From positions 28,027 through 92,026 of the forward strand of contig CAZFXN010000003.1 of the NCBI GenBank assembly GCA_964523015.1: DNA of 64,000 bases, given 5' to 3'. A program made the position numbers and the translations under genes. The DNA is from JAWXBT01 sp964523015. Lineage in GTDB: Bacteria > Bdellovibrionota_C > UBA2361 > J135. Below are positions 54,519 through 63,850 of this stretch, in pieces; the stretch's first letter is position 1; each line of letters starts with the position of its first letter. The notes under the pieces were generated by a model, which saw nothing but the letters and a program-made list of their open reading frames with translations, was not told the DNA's origin and made no database searches.

Positions 54519-55715
54519 CTAACCTTCAAGCACACCACTAACTCTCCTCTCTCTTACTAGGATCAAAGCGACACCGATTGCGAGTACTGAAAGAATCGCA
54601 AAAGGAGCACCAAATCCAAACGCATCACCCAGGATCCCAATCGGCAGTAGCATCGCTACCCGAGAAAGGGAATCAAGTGTATTACGTATCGAGAGGACAG
54701 TTGCCTTATTGTCTTTACTACATTCATCATCTACAGCGGCAGAGAACGCAGTCTCAGTGTATCCGCGAGCGACGTGAAAGAGAAAGGCAAAAAGTGCACA
54801 TCCTATCGTAGCGCTAAGCGACATCATCCCGTAGCCAATTGCAATAAGGACGCTTGCAATTGTCAAAAGCTGTCGCTCACTAACACGTCCGTTAAGCCTG
54901 ACACAGAATTGGCAAGAACCAATAGCCGTCAGATGAAACATCCCTGCTAGCATTCCAATTCCAGATTCTGTAAGGCCACTAGCCTTAAAGTATCCTGGAA
55001 TAAGAACAACACCACCGTGGTAAAGACCAGCAAACATCCCTGAAAGAAGCAGTATCTCTTTGAGCCTGCCGTTTTCCTTAAAGGAAAAGCGAAAGGCTTT
55101 TAAAAACTGCTCTTTCAGGGCCACAGTTGCAACATCGCTCTTAATGGACGTTTCTTTAAGACAAAGGGCAACCAAAATGGCACCCAATGCAAAAACAAAC
55201 GCAACACTAAGAGGCAACTCACGGTTAACCTCAAACAGAAAACCGCCCACAAATGAGCCACACATCCAAGCACCAAAGGAGACTGTCCTTAAGTTTCCAA
55301 CAGTCTTTAACTTTTTATGCGCCCCCTCGCCCACCTCCTCTACTGAGTCAGTAACGAGAGCCTGTGTTGCTCCTGACAAACTGGCTAGTGCTGCTGCCAA
55401 CACCACCTCTGCAAAAAGAAACCCCCAGAACTCTTTCGCTAGGATGTATCCACCTAGTGCCAGAGCAAAGAGGCAGCTTCCTACAACAATTGCTACCTTT
55501 CTTCCTTTCCGATCGGCAAGCATGCCGTTTGGAATTGAGAGAAGAGCAATTACCAAGAAAAAAGCTCCTTCAATCACACTTGCCTCAGCAAGTGTTACAC
55601 CGTGCTCTTGCCAGTAAAGGACAAGTGTTGGTGCAATAATCGCAATCCCGCTTATAAGTGCCACATGCACATAGCTAAGAGCGATGTTGCGCCTTAAAAG
55701 ATCTCTTCGTGTCAC
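54519..55715 (-). CDS. Major facilitator superfamily transporter
   Basis: Twelve membrane helices in 398 aa with the inter-helix 2-3 loop GMLADRKGRKVAIVVGS (motif A). It is probably a drug or metabolite efflux carrier; the substrate is unknown. A strong GGAGG ribosome site precedes the GTG start at 55715. The gene is monocistronic with its own terminator. It looks richer in G+C than its neighbours: line 54601-54660 has about 32 of 60 G/C by my count, against about 21 of 60 at 52681-52740. That could mean recent acquisition. Confidence 0.9.
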   Translation of the reverse strand: MTRRDLLRRNIALSYVHVALISGIAIIAPTLVLYWQEHGVTLAEASVIEGAFFLVIALLSIPNGMLADRKGRKVAIVVGSCLFALALGGYILAKEFWGFLFAEVVLAAALASLSGATQALVTDSVEEVGEGAHKKLKTVGNLRTVSFGAWMCGSFVGGFLFEVNRELPLSVAFVFALGAILVALCLKETSIKSDVATVALKEQFLKAFRFSFKENGRLKEILLLSGMFAGLYHGGVVLIPGYFKASGLTESGIGMLAGMFHLTAIGSCQFCVRLNGRVSERQLLTIASVLIAIGYGMMSLSATIGCALFAFLFHVARGYTETAFSAAVDDECSKDNKATVLSIRNTLDSLSRVAMLLPIGILGDAFGFGAPFAILSVLAIGVALILVRERRVSGVLEG

Positions 55716-55855
55716 AAAACCTCCGTTTCTTCTAGTTTCCTAGTTGTTTTGTTCAACCCTTAAACTTTAGGTACAGCTTTAGATACAACTCAAGCGTGTG
55801 CTCTGTAAGCTTTCGGGTCAGTTATGTTTGCTTGTCGGTAACAAAAACTCTCAAG

Positions 55856-55874
55856 CCAGGTGCATTACACCTGG
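55856..55874. repeat. Small palindrome, CCAGGTG arms
   Basis: Arms CCAGGTG and CACCTGG flank a 5-bp centre. It lies 9 bp past the stop of the ORF at 55883. There is no T-run. Confidence 0.5.
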
Positions 55875-55882
55875 GTAAGAAG

Positions 55883-56233
55883 TTAATTTAAGGAGGGAAT
55901 CATGGCAGAGGATTGCTGCGGGAATTTACTCAATAAGGCTAACTTATTAAACAGATGAAACGTTTCTAATTCTACCCATATATTCAATTTTTTTGTGGCC
56001 TTTGCAGTAACCTTAACCTTAACCTTAACCTTAACCTTAACCTTTATCGCGGCCGGCCCTTGAGCTGTATATCCTTGATCGGCATACCACGAATCCAGAT
56101 CCACATAACCCTGTTCCACGTACGCCGGATTGGTATGCGACGTAATTCTAGCCGCACCAATACCGCAACCCGGCTTATGAGAAGGCTGCCTGGAGGTCAT
56201 GCTAAAAATATTTAAGTTATGTTCTAAACGCAT
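55883..56233 (-). CDS. Hypothetical ORF with (Lys-Val)6 run
   Basis: A 116-codon frame with no recognised domain and no ribosome site. Its middle carries a Lys-Val run produced by the hexanucleotide repeat at 56009-56044. The stretch before it is rich in Tyr, Asp and Gly (YVDLDSWYADQGYTAQG). It might be a decayed or species-specific surface protein, or a non-coding frame. It lies alone between the MFS gene and uvrB. Confidence 0.3.
   Translation of the reverse strand: MRLEHNLNIFSMTSRQPSHKPGCGIGAARITSHTNPAYVEQGYVDLDSWYADQGYTAQGPAAIKVKVKVKVKVKVTAKATKKLNIWVELETFHLFNKLALLSKFPQQSSAMIPSLN
56009..56044. repeat. Hexanucleotide microsatellite, six copies of AACCTT
   Basis: Six perfect tandem copies (36 bp). 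The unit is six bases, so slippage would change a protein by two residues without frameshifting. In the minus-strand ORF it encodes Lys-Val repeats. The unit resembles a telomere repeat only by chance. Confidence 0.95.
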
Positions 56234-56408
56234 CTGTAAAAACTTTCTTTAAATCTTAAAATTGTTAAGGCTTATTCAAAAAACGCATAAAATAAGCCAA
56301 AAACAACAAAAATGCCGCAAGAATCAAATCTTTACGGTACTATCTTTAATCAAATTACCACAAAGGTGGCAGTTGTCAATCTAAACTTTTGAGATCTGTT
56401 AAATATTT

Positions 56409-58400
56409 TTAAATTTTCAACAATTCGTTTTGAACCTCCACCAAAACATCTCTAATTTCAGCCGCGTGCTCGAACTCTCTCTTCTTTGCTGCATCAAGCA
56501 TCTCATGGCGAAGCCGTTCAAGTAACTTTTGCTGCTCAGCCTTAGTTGTCGGAAGTTCAAATTTTCGGCTCTTTAGTGTAAACTCTGTTTTTGCGCCGTC
56601 AATATGCGCGCCGTCTTTATAGGTATCAGTAAGGCCTGATTCTAGTTCACGGGTAGTGCTTTTTGGAACAATATTGTGCTCCTTATTATACTTCTCCTGT
56701 TTTGCCCGTCTCTTTGTTGTCTCATCTACGGCTGCTTTAATAGAATTAGTCATAATATCAGCATAAATAATGGCTCTGCCGCGAATGTTTCTTGCTGCTC
56801 GTCCGATAGTTTGGATCAAAGAACGTCGCGATCGTAAAAATCCCTCTTTGTCACCATCAAGGATCGCAACCAGACTTACTTCAGGGAGATCTAGCCCTTC
56901 CCTAAGTAAATTTATGCCGATTAGAACATCAAAATCTTTTCTTCTTAAACCTCTTAAAATTTCAACACGCTCAAGAGTATCAATATCAGAATGAAGATAT
57001 CTTGACTTAACTCCGATCTCTCTTAGATATAAAGAGAGATCCTCAGACATCTTTTTAGTAAGTGTGGTAACTAAAACGCGATCCCCCTTTGCTACAGTCT
57101 CCCGGATCTCTTTTAAAAGATCGTCAACTTGATTTGTAGCTGGCCTGATAATTACCTCTGGATCTAAAAGACCGGTCGGCCTAATTAGTTGTTCAATCAC
57201 AATGTTATTACATTTTTCAACCTCAGCATCTCCAGGTGTAGCTGATACAAAGATCGTCTGTCCAGCGCGCTGCCAAAATTCCTCCGCGTTAAGCGGTCGA
57301 TTATCAAGAGCAGAAGGCAATCTAAATCCGTGTTCAACAAGGGTTGTTTTTCTAGAACGATCCCCTTTATACATCCCTTCAATTTGAGAAATAGTGACAT
57401 GGCTTTCGTCAATTACGAGGAGATAATCCTCAGGGAAATAATCGATCAATGTTGCGGGTGGTTGACCAGCACTACGACCCGTTAAGTGTCGCGAATAATT
57501 TTCAATACCAGAGCAAAATCCAACCTCTTTAATAAGTTCTAGATCGTAAAGAACGCGCTGCTCAAGCCGATCAGCTTCTAAATTTTTCTGCGCCGCTCGA
57601 AGCTCCTTTAGATGCGGTTTTAATTCAGTCCTGATAGTTTCCCGCGCTTTTAACATTACCTCTCGTGGCACTACATAGTGGCTAGCTGGGAAAAGATCAC
57701 AAACTTCTAGCTCTCTTAAAACTGCATGAGTAATAAAATCAATAAACTTTATCTCTTCAATCAGATCACCAAAAAAGATTAATCGAATAGCTCTTTCATC
57801 TTCATTAGCCGGGAATATGTCAATTACTTCACCATTAACCCTAAATGTGCCTCGCTTAAAATCCATCTCGGTGCGCTCATACTGAAGATAGACTAGTTTT
57901 TTTAAAAGATCTTCACGAGGTAAATTTTCGCCCCGTCGAAAAGTTACCATCATGTTCATGTACTCTTCCGGCGCACCTATACCGTAAATACAACTTACGC
58001 TCGCCACAATAATCACATCACGCGATCGAAGCAGTGCCGTAGTAGCGCTATGTCTCATCTTATCGATCTGATCATTGATCATCGAATCTTTTTCTATGTA
58101 TGTATTTGTTGAGGGAATAAAAGCTTCGGGCTGGTAGTAATCGTAAAAACTTACAAAATAATGAACTTCATTATTAGGAAAGAGTCCTTTAAATTCAGAG
58201 TACAATTGTGCAGCTAAAGTTTTATTCGGTGCAATAATTAAAGTAGGCCTACTTTGAGCTTTAATTAAGTTAGCGATGGTAAAAGTTTTGCCAGAGCCAG
58301 TAACCCCAAGTAGTGTTTGATAAGGTATCTTCTTATTTAGATTTTCATTAAGCGCTAAAATGGCCTTTGGCTGATCCCCTTGAGGCTCAAATTGAGTCAC
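56409..58400 (-). CDS. uvrB: Excinuclease UvrABC subunit B
   Basis: A full UvrB: Walker A GVTGSGKT, the flexible beta-hairpin region (FVSFYDYYQPEAF), Walker B DESH, helicase motifs IV-VI (LREGLDLPEV, QTIGRAARN) and the C-terminal UVR motif (HEMLDAAKKREFEHAAEIRD). It verifies DNA damage and loads UvrC. The first usable standard start is GTG at 58400, but the preceding in-frame codons spell KFDL, joining GTG as KFDLVTQFEPQGDQP, which matches the conserved UvrB N terminus (FxLxSxFxPxGDQP). No ATG, GTG or TTG lies upstream before an in-frame stop; ATC codons at 58445 and 58439 are the nearest candidates. Confidence 0.93.
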   Translation of the reverse strand: MTQFEPQGDQPKAILALNENLNKKIPYQTLLGVTGSGKTFTIANLIKAQSRPTLIIAPNKTLAAQLYSEFKGLFPNNEVHYFVSFYDYYQPEAFIPSTNTYIEKDSMINDQIDKMRHSATTALLRSRDVIIVASVSCIYGIGAPEEYMNMMVTFRRGENLPREDLLKKLVYLQYERTEMDFKRGTFRVNGEVIDIFPANEDERAIRLIFFGDLIEEIKFIDFITHAVLRELEVCDLFPASHYVVPREVMLKARETIRTELKPHLKELRAAQKNLEADRLEQRVLYDLELIKEVGFCSGIENYSRHLTGRSAGQPPATLIDYFPEDYLLVIDESHVTISQIEGMYKGDRSRKTTLVEHGFRLPSALDNRPLNAEEFWQRAGQTIFVSATPGDAEVEKCNNIVIEQLIRPTGLLDPEVIIRPATNQVDDLLKEIRETVAKGDRVLVTTLTKKMSEDLSLYLREIGVKSRYLHSDIDTLERVEILRGLRRKDFDVLIGINLLREGLDLPEVSLVAILDGDKEGFLRSRRSLIQTIGRAARNIRGRAIIYADIMTNSIKAAVDETTKRRAKQEKYNKEHNIVPKSTTRELESGLTDTYKDGAHIDGAKTEFTLKSRKFELPTTKAEQQKLLERLRHEMLDAAKKREFEHAAEIRDVLVEVQNELLKI

Positions 58401-58570
58401 TAGATCAAACTTGGCTGGTGGTAAGTCTTTTCTAGAGATAGCGATGGTTCAATCCTCTATTTATTCTTTTGCTCTTACTAAACTTAACGATTTTACTTTA
58501 CTAGGATGATAAGCATTATTAGTAATTATATAGCTAGTGAAACTTTTTGGCTAGCAGACTATAATTTCAG

Positions 58571-59395
58571 CTACCAGTAGTAGCGTGTAAAGATTCCGGA
58601 AAAGGTAACGAATGTTGATGTTATTACGATAATAATCGACACAATGTGGGCCACTTTATTTGTTATCCATTTTTTGCTATGCAATTGAAACCATCCTGAC
58701 ATTGCAAAAAATAGAGCCGGAGCACTGACAATATAGTATCTACCTGACATGCCCGCAATTCCTCTAGATGCTACCGGATTCCAAACAAGCTTTAATCCAA
58801 CATATTGCAACGCCATATGTATGGGAAAGTAACTTGAATGTGCATCAAAAAAAATCTTCGCGTAGTCTAAAGGGTTAGTAATTATATAGTGCAATTGTTC
58901 GCTCGGCAAAGCTTCGGGCACTTCATAGGGCATCGGAAGATCTTTTACTTTGGTGTACCAACATACAAAAAAAGTCAATGTAAAGATCGCACAGATTGTT
59001 GAAAAGAACAGATTACGTGATAGCCCTCTCCATTTAGTAGCTGGAATACAAAAGATACAAAGCAAAAGAGGTGAGGCATTCTGTCTTACCGATCCTAATA
59101 AGGCAGCAAGCAGAATCAACCATACTACATCTCTGTTAGAGATCTGTGTTTTAGCCGAATTGAATGTTAGATGTGCACAAAAGGCAATCCAGAGTAAAGT
59201 GATACCGTTAGTCACCGAATCAACAGATACGGATGCGCCAATAGCTGTTGCCAATGGTGTCAAGCACATAAAGAAAATCATCCACTTTTTACACGGTATT
59301 ATTCGAAGAGAGAGCCAACATAGGGCTATCCATGATACGAGACTTGCAAACCTAGCTAAGTAAAGCAGATAAAGAGCAGGTAAACGAACAAAGTT
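58571..59395 (-). pseudogene. N-terminally truncated DUF2142-like membrane protein
   Basis: The open frame runs from an in-frame TGA (59396-59398) to 58571 and has no early start codon. It reads FVRLPALYLLYLARFASL, then TPLATAIGASVSVDSVTNGI and LLGSVRQNASPLLL, and ends with GMSGRYYIVSAPALFFAM. These match the middle and end of DUF2142 proteins, which are polytopic and linked to cell-surface polysaccharides. The N-terminal third is missing. An ATG at 59281 gives a 236-aa fragment if translated. It lies beside a second broken membrane gene. Confidence 0.65.
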
Positions 59396-59432
59396 TCAAC
59401 TGTTAACTTAATCTTCATTTTAGATAATTGTA

Positions 59433-60862
59433 TTATAAATCAACATGCTGAAGAAGGGATATGCTATAAAACCCGTCCGTCTTATAAATAGTCAATCGGC
59501 GATAAGTGAGACCATGGAAAGACAGCATATCATCCTCACCAAATAATAGTAGATAGTCCGGCTTGAAATGCTGAATCACTTTCTCTGGTTCCTTAAATGG
59601 GTTTCCATGAAATGGGGTAACTAACCCAAAAAGATCAATCAACCTATGATTGAGATAGTACCCAAAAATTCCAATATCATGAACTCCGATAGTAGCCTCG
59701 ATTGGAATGGTAGAATTAATGGACGAAATTATTGACTCGTATGCAAGGTGTCGCTTGCCATGCCAGGGAGAGTTTACAAGCTCACTAAACGTATCTGTTG
59801 GGAATTTGGCGTTGAGTAAAAGGAGACAACAACCTATCAGAAAAGTTATGGTTATAGATTTGATATTTCTGGACAACGAGGAGGCAGAAATGGAACTTAG
59901 GATTTTATCCGTCAGCACAAACAAACCACTAAGAACCCCCCATGCATAAAAAACAAACATGGAGTGCACTTGCCATTTGTGCAATACTGGGGCACCAATC
60001 ACTGCATATGCGAGCAGCATAACCCACGGATAAAAATACATTGCATAGCAAAGGTAGGGAATCTTCTTGAGCTTGCTATAACCAAACCAGACACACATGA
60101 TCGACAGAAGGATGGAAATCATGGCCAAAGTTATTTTGGTTGGAATATTACTTTCCAGCAGTAGGCTTAAATTCAGCCCAGTCGGATATGACATAAGCTC
60201 AATAGTTCTAATGACAAAACTGACGAAGAATAAATCTTTACCAGCTTTTGCTTGAAAAGTTTGTGGAAGAATACTACCAAAATACCAATAACTGAAAGCA
60301 ACCCAGATAATTGGCAGAATAACGAAAATGCTTATGGTTTTTGCTAATGATTTCTTATCTGCGGCCATGAGCAAAATTGGCACCACCAGCAAAATGGCGT
60401 CGGGGCGGAACAAGCAAGCAGTAATCCTGTTTCCATTCCGAGAAAACTAAACGAACCAACTCCGTCAAAGACAAAGAATAGGGCAATAAATATTGCTGCA
60501 ATTTGACTAGTTAAATACGTGGAGACAAAATATAAACCGAACGCAGCTACAGCTATGCCTGCTATGCTGAGTATCTCGGCAAGCGGAGTGGGTGGAATAC
60601 CAAAAAGTCCAAAGATTGAAAGAAGCAAAACATGCGCTGGCGAGGTAAAACCAAAAGTTGGCAAATGCCCATCAAACGTAAGACCTTTTCCGAGAGCTAG
60701 ATTTCGTGCGTATCCGAAAGCTATAAAAGCATCATCGGGAGAAACGTTAACCTCTAGACCAAGATAACTTAAGATCTGCCATAGAAAAGCAATCAGGATC
60801 ATTATAGCGGCAAGCGTGTGAATCCGTTTGTTGACTAAGTCATTGTTAAGATTATAGGGCAC
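59433..60862 (-). pseudogene. Broken polytopic glycosyltransferase-like gene
   Basis: The N-terminal frame (start GTG at 60862) has membrane helices, a PDDAFIAFGYARNLALGKG loop and GMETGLLLAC, then goes out of frame and ends at 60344. A second frame from 60413 carries on with RPDAILLVVPILL and continues to 59433. In intact relatives about 60-70 residues separate the GMETG and RPDA motifs; here they are nearly adjacent, so an internal deletion with frameshift at ~60415 is likely. It resembles membrane glycosyltransferases that use polyprenyl-phosphate sugars. Each half can be read as an ORF but neither should be functional. Confidence 0.7.
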
Positions 60863-60879
60863 GAGTTGGTTTTTTTCAG

Positions 60880-61971
60880 CTATTTACGAGTATTTGACCA
60901 GATCTGCCCCTTTTCACGGGATGCATTAACCCGCTCTTTAGCTAATTCAACAGCAACGATCTCAGGGAATTTCTTTCTCTTTTCTGACTCGTTTAAAATT
61001 CTAAGTGTAGTGTCAAAAATGCCGTTTACTTTTTCAGCAACCCAGCTCTCTTTCCAACCACCTTCATTATACTCTGCGCCAACGGAGATCACGCCACCAG
61101 AGTTAATTGCAAAATCTGGGCAGTACATAATTCCGCGTTTTTCGATCTGCGCATACATGCTTGAATCAAGAAGTTGGTTATTGGCTGCGCCAGCAATGAT
61201 ATCGCACTTTAAGCGACCGATTGTACTTGGATTTACAGTTTGTCCAATTGCACATGGTGCATAGATATCAGCTTTAATGTCGTAGATCTCATCAACGCCT
61301 ACAACTTGGCAATCAAATTTGCTCTTTGCTAATTCAATAGATTGCTTATTAGTGTCGCAGGTAACGATCTTCGCTCCAGCGTTCTTTAAAAGCTCCATCA
61401 AAAATATACCAACGTGACCAGCACCTTGAACGGTAACTGTTTTGCCGGTTAGATCTTTTGAGCCATATCGTTTTTCAGATGCAGCTAAAATAGATTGGAA
61501 AACTCCTTTCGCAGTCCAAGGGGAAGGATCTCCACTGCCACCCTTATCCATTGCAAAGCCAGCTGCATAAGGTGTGACTTCACGCATAGTCATTACGTCT
61601 GAAACACTTGTGCCCATGTCTTCAGCAGTAATATAGAATCCGTTTAAACGGTTCAGGCACTCGGCAAACTTTAAAAACATCTCTCGGCGGCCTTCTGATT
61701 TTAGTGGATCACAGATAAGCACGCACTTACCACCACCTAGATTAAGACCGGCTAGTGAGCTTTTATAGGTCATTCCCTCAGATAAACGGAGAACGTCATC
61801 AAGCGCTTGAGCTTCCTCTTCGTAAGGACGCATGCGGCAACCACCAAGGGCTGGCCCTAAGGTTGTATCATGAATACCAACAATGGCTTTTAGGCCGACT
61901 TCTGGAAAATTAAAAAATGAGACCTGCTCGTGTCCTCTTTTTTCGACCTGCTCAAAAACTTTGTTGTTCAT
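60880..61971 (-). CDS. Leucine dehydrogenase-type Glu/Leu/Phe/Val dehydrogenase
   Basis: The catalytic-Lys segment (MTYKSSLAGLNLGGGK), the GDPSPWTAKGVFQS loop and the Rossmann VQGAGHVGIFL are those of the Leu/Phe/Val branch. Length is ~363 aa. It deaminates branched-chain amino acids to 2-oxo acids with NAD. I chose the ATG at 61971 (GAGGA 10 nt upstream, at the start of the conserved region); the frame is open to 62055. It would feed the acyl-CoA and methylmalonyl-CoA route encoded at 24-28 kb. Confidence 0.88.
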   Translation of the reverse strand: MNNKVFEQVEKRGHEQVSFFNFPEVGLKAIVGIHDTTLGPALGGCRMRPYEEEAQALDDVLRLSEGMTYKSSLAGLNLGGGKCVLICDPLKSEGRREMFLKFAECLNRLNGFYITAEDMGTSVSDVMTMREVTPYAAGFAMDKGGSGDPSPWTAKGVFQSILAASEKRYGSKDLTGKTVTVQGAGHVGIFLMELLKNAGAKIVTCDTNKQSIELAKSKFDCQVVGVDEIYDIKADIYAPCAIGQTVNPSTIGRLKCDIIAGAANNQLLDSSMYAQIEKRGIMYCPDFAINSGGVISVGAEYNEGGWKESWVAEKVNGIFDTTLRILNESEKRKKFPEIVAVELAKERVNASREKGQIWSNTRK

Positions 61972-62243
61972 ACTTTGTCCATCCTCAATAATTACACGAG
62001 ACATATGCTGCAATCTCACTACAATAAATAACTCAATATCGAGCCGGCCACTCAAATATTGATCCGAGCCCTATATTGAACCGGACTGAGACTATAATCA
62101 AACGCACCACTTGAATCAATCCCTGGCCCGGAAGCTTAATTTTGTTAGATTTGGTAACAATTTTAAAGAGTTAGAACACTGGCAGTTGAAAAATATAACT
62201 ATTCTAAGTGTACGTAACGCCCTTAAGATGAAGCCACGCTCGA

Positions 62244-62417
62244 CTAATTTCGGTTTTCCTCTACTGAGTAAGTATACTCAGGTTGAGTCTTAGGAGCATC
62301 CTTACCAGCATAGTTGAAGATATTCCGCTCGCAACCGGAAAGAAAGATTCCTGCTATAAACAGTATTCCAAATAAAAATATCGAAAAACTTTTTTTGCTA
62401 TTATTTCTTTGACTCAT
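62244..62417 (-). CDS. Small lipoprotein, 57 aa
   Basis: This short gene starts at an ATG with AAGGA 7 nt upstream. A basic N terminus and hydrophobic core (FSIFLFGILFIAGIF) end in lipobox LSGC, at Cys29. The mature part is 29 residues, ending EYTYSVEENRN. It follows aroB by 56 nt on the same strand, so it is likely cotranscribed. No family recognised. Confidence 0.7.
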   Translation of the reverse strand: MSQRNNSKKSFSIFLFGILFIAGIFLSGCERNIFNYAGKDAPKTQPEYTYSVEENRN

Positions 62418-62473
62418 AATGGATCCTTATACTTTCGGAGGCTAACTTTAGTAGGCTGCCGTCTAGCACAATC

Positions 62474-63607
62474 CTAGCCTAACTTTAGCCCTGGTAAAAG
62501 CCCTTCAGTTTTTAAAAATTCGGTGATTATATGAGCTTCAACCTCTTTTATAGAGCTCTGTCCAATCTTACTGATAACAGGGATTTTTATAACCTTTTTG
62601 GTCTCTTTTTTGGTATCCTTTTTGACCACCTTTTTATCCTTTACGATCGCTTGACAGGCCGTGTCTATATTCAGTTCTATATTAGAGTTTAAAATTGCCG
62701 CTTCTTTAAACTCTTTAATTAATCTCTGATAGAGATCCTGCTCTCCTAAAAGCTTCGTCTCAAGAATAATCCCTAACGCAACAGCTTGTCCGTGAGAAAT
62801 TCCTTTAAAGTTACAGCCTGACTCAAGAGCATGTCCAATTGTATGACCTAGGTTTAAAAAAATTCTCTCTCCAGTATTTTCAGTCTCATCTGCAGTGACT
62901 ACTTTTATTTTTAAAGCGACTGCCTTTTCGATAAGTAAAGCTAACTTCTTAGGTTCATAACTCTTAAGCTCTATGACTTCTTGATAGAGTTCAGGGTCAA
63001 ATAAAAGTCCTATCTTTACGATCTCAACTAAACCATTTCTGATCTCCTCTACTGGTAAAGTAGTTAGGATCTCTGGATCGATTACAACTGCAAGTGGAGG
63101 ATTAAAGAGTCCAACTAAATTTTTACCATTCTCAAGATTAATCCCTACTTTCCCTCCAATAGAGGAATCTACTTGTGACATAAGTGTAGTTGGAATCTGA
63201 ATATATTTAACCCCGCGCAGATGTGTACCAGCTACAAAGCCGACAAGGTCTCCAACAACACCTCCACCAACTGCGATAAGAATTGCATTTCGACCTAGTC
63301 CAAACTCTAAGATTCCATTCCATAAAAAATCACACTGCTTAAGACTCTTTGAATCCTCTCCAGCTGGGATTGTTAATATTTTCTGCTGAGAAATACGGTA
63401 CTTTGTGGCTAATTGATCTGAGAGATCTCTAGCAATTTTTTGAGTATTGGTATCACAGACAAAGATCAAGTTATCAAAATCATTAGAGGAGAGTCCTAAT
63501 GCCTCTAAACTCTGAGCAAACTGCGATAAAGATCCTTCTTTTATAATAATCTTATAAGAGTGGCTTTTTGATTTAACTGTAAATGTCGTGGCCATTGTTG
63601 GCTGCAT
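62474..63607 (-). CDS. aroB: 3-dehydroquinate synthase AroB
   Basis: The NAD and metal motifs are clear: GEDSKSLKQCDFLW, VGGGVVGDLVGFVAGTHLRGV, PTTLMSQVDSSIGGKVGIN, NLGHTIGHALE and the SHGQAVALG segment. It makes dehydroquinate from DAHP in the shikimate pathway. A Lys-rich insert (KKVVKKDTKKETKKVIK) breaks the usual DKK-x-x-x-G segment near residue 325-345. The ATG at 63607 or one four codons later may be used. Confidence 0.93.
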   Translation of the reverse strand: MQPTMATTFTVKSKSHSYKIIIKEGSLSQFAQSLEALGLSSNDFDNLIFVCDTNTQKIARDLSDQLATKYRISQQKILTIPAGEDSKSLKQCDFLWNGILEFGLGRNAILIAVGGGVVGDLVGFVAGTHLRGVKYIQIPTTLMSQVDSSIGGKVGINLENGKNLVGLFNPPLAVVIDPEILTTLPVEEIRNGLVEIVKIGLLFDPELYQEVIELKSYEPKKLALLIEKAVALKIKVVTADETENTGERIFLNLGHTIGHALESGCNFKGISHGQAVALGIILETKLLGEQDLYQRLIKEFKEAAILNSNIELNIDTACQAIVKDKKVVKKDTKKETKKVIKIPVISKIGQSSIKEVEAHIITEFLKTEGLLPGLKLG

Positions 63608-63700
63608 TTAGGAATTCTCATAACTATATACGAAACGAGATCATAGTGGTTTGGAGAATAGTAAGCAACTCTTTAGCCTTTGCGGCGATTAGCTTTATGA

Positions 63701-63850
63701 ATGAAGAGACAGGAGAATAGGGAATTATACAATCATCCATTAAGCGGTAAAGTTATAGGCTGCGCGATTGAGGTCCATAAAAAATTAGGGCCAGGGTTGA
63801 ATGGCATTAAGATAAGGCGTCTAATCGGTGGAAAACAATCTAGATTATAA
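63701..63850 (+). pseudogene. GxxExxY protein remnant
   Basis: A 49-codon frame reads NHPLSGKVIGCAIEVHKKLG and then PGLNG, which matches the start of GxxExxY proteins (VIGAAIEVHKxLGPGLLESVYE). The match ends at PGL; the rest is unrelated and stops after 18 codons. Intact members are ~125 aa, so this is a 5' fragment. Confidence 0.7.

Noticed and set aside
56009..56044. Telomere-like repeat
   Set aside because: AACCTT differs from known telomere units and lies inside a chromosome-like context between ordinary genes.
62111..62293. 60-codon plus-strand ORF
   Set aside because: It is antisense to the small lipoprotein gene and has no ribosome site.
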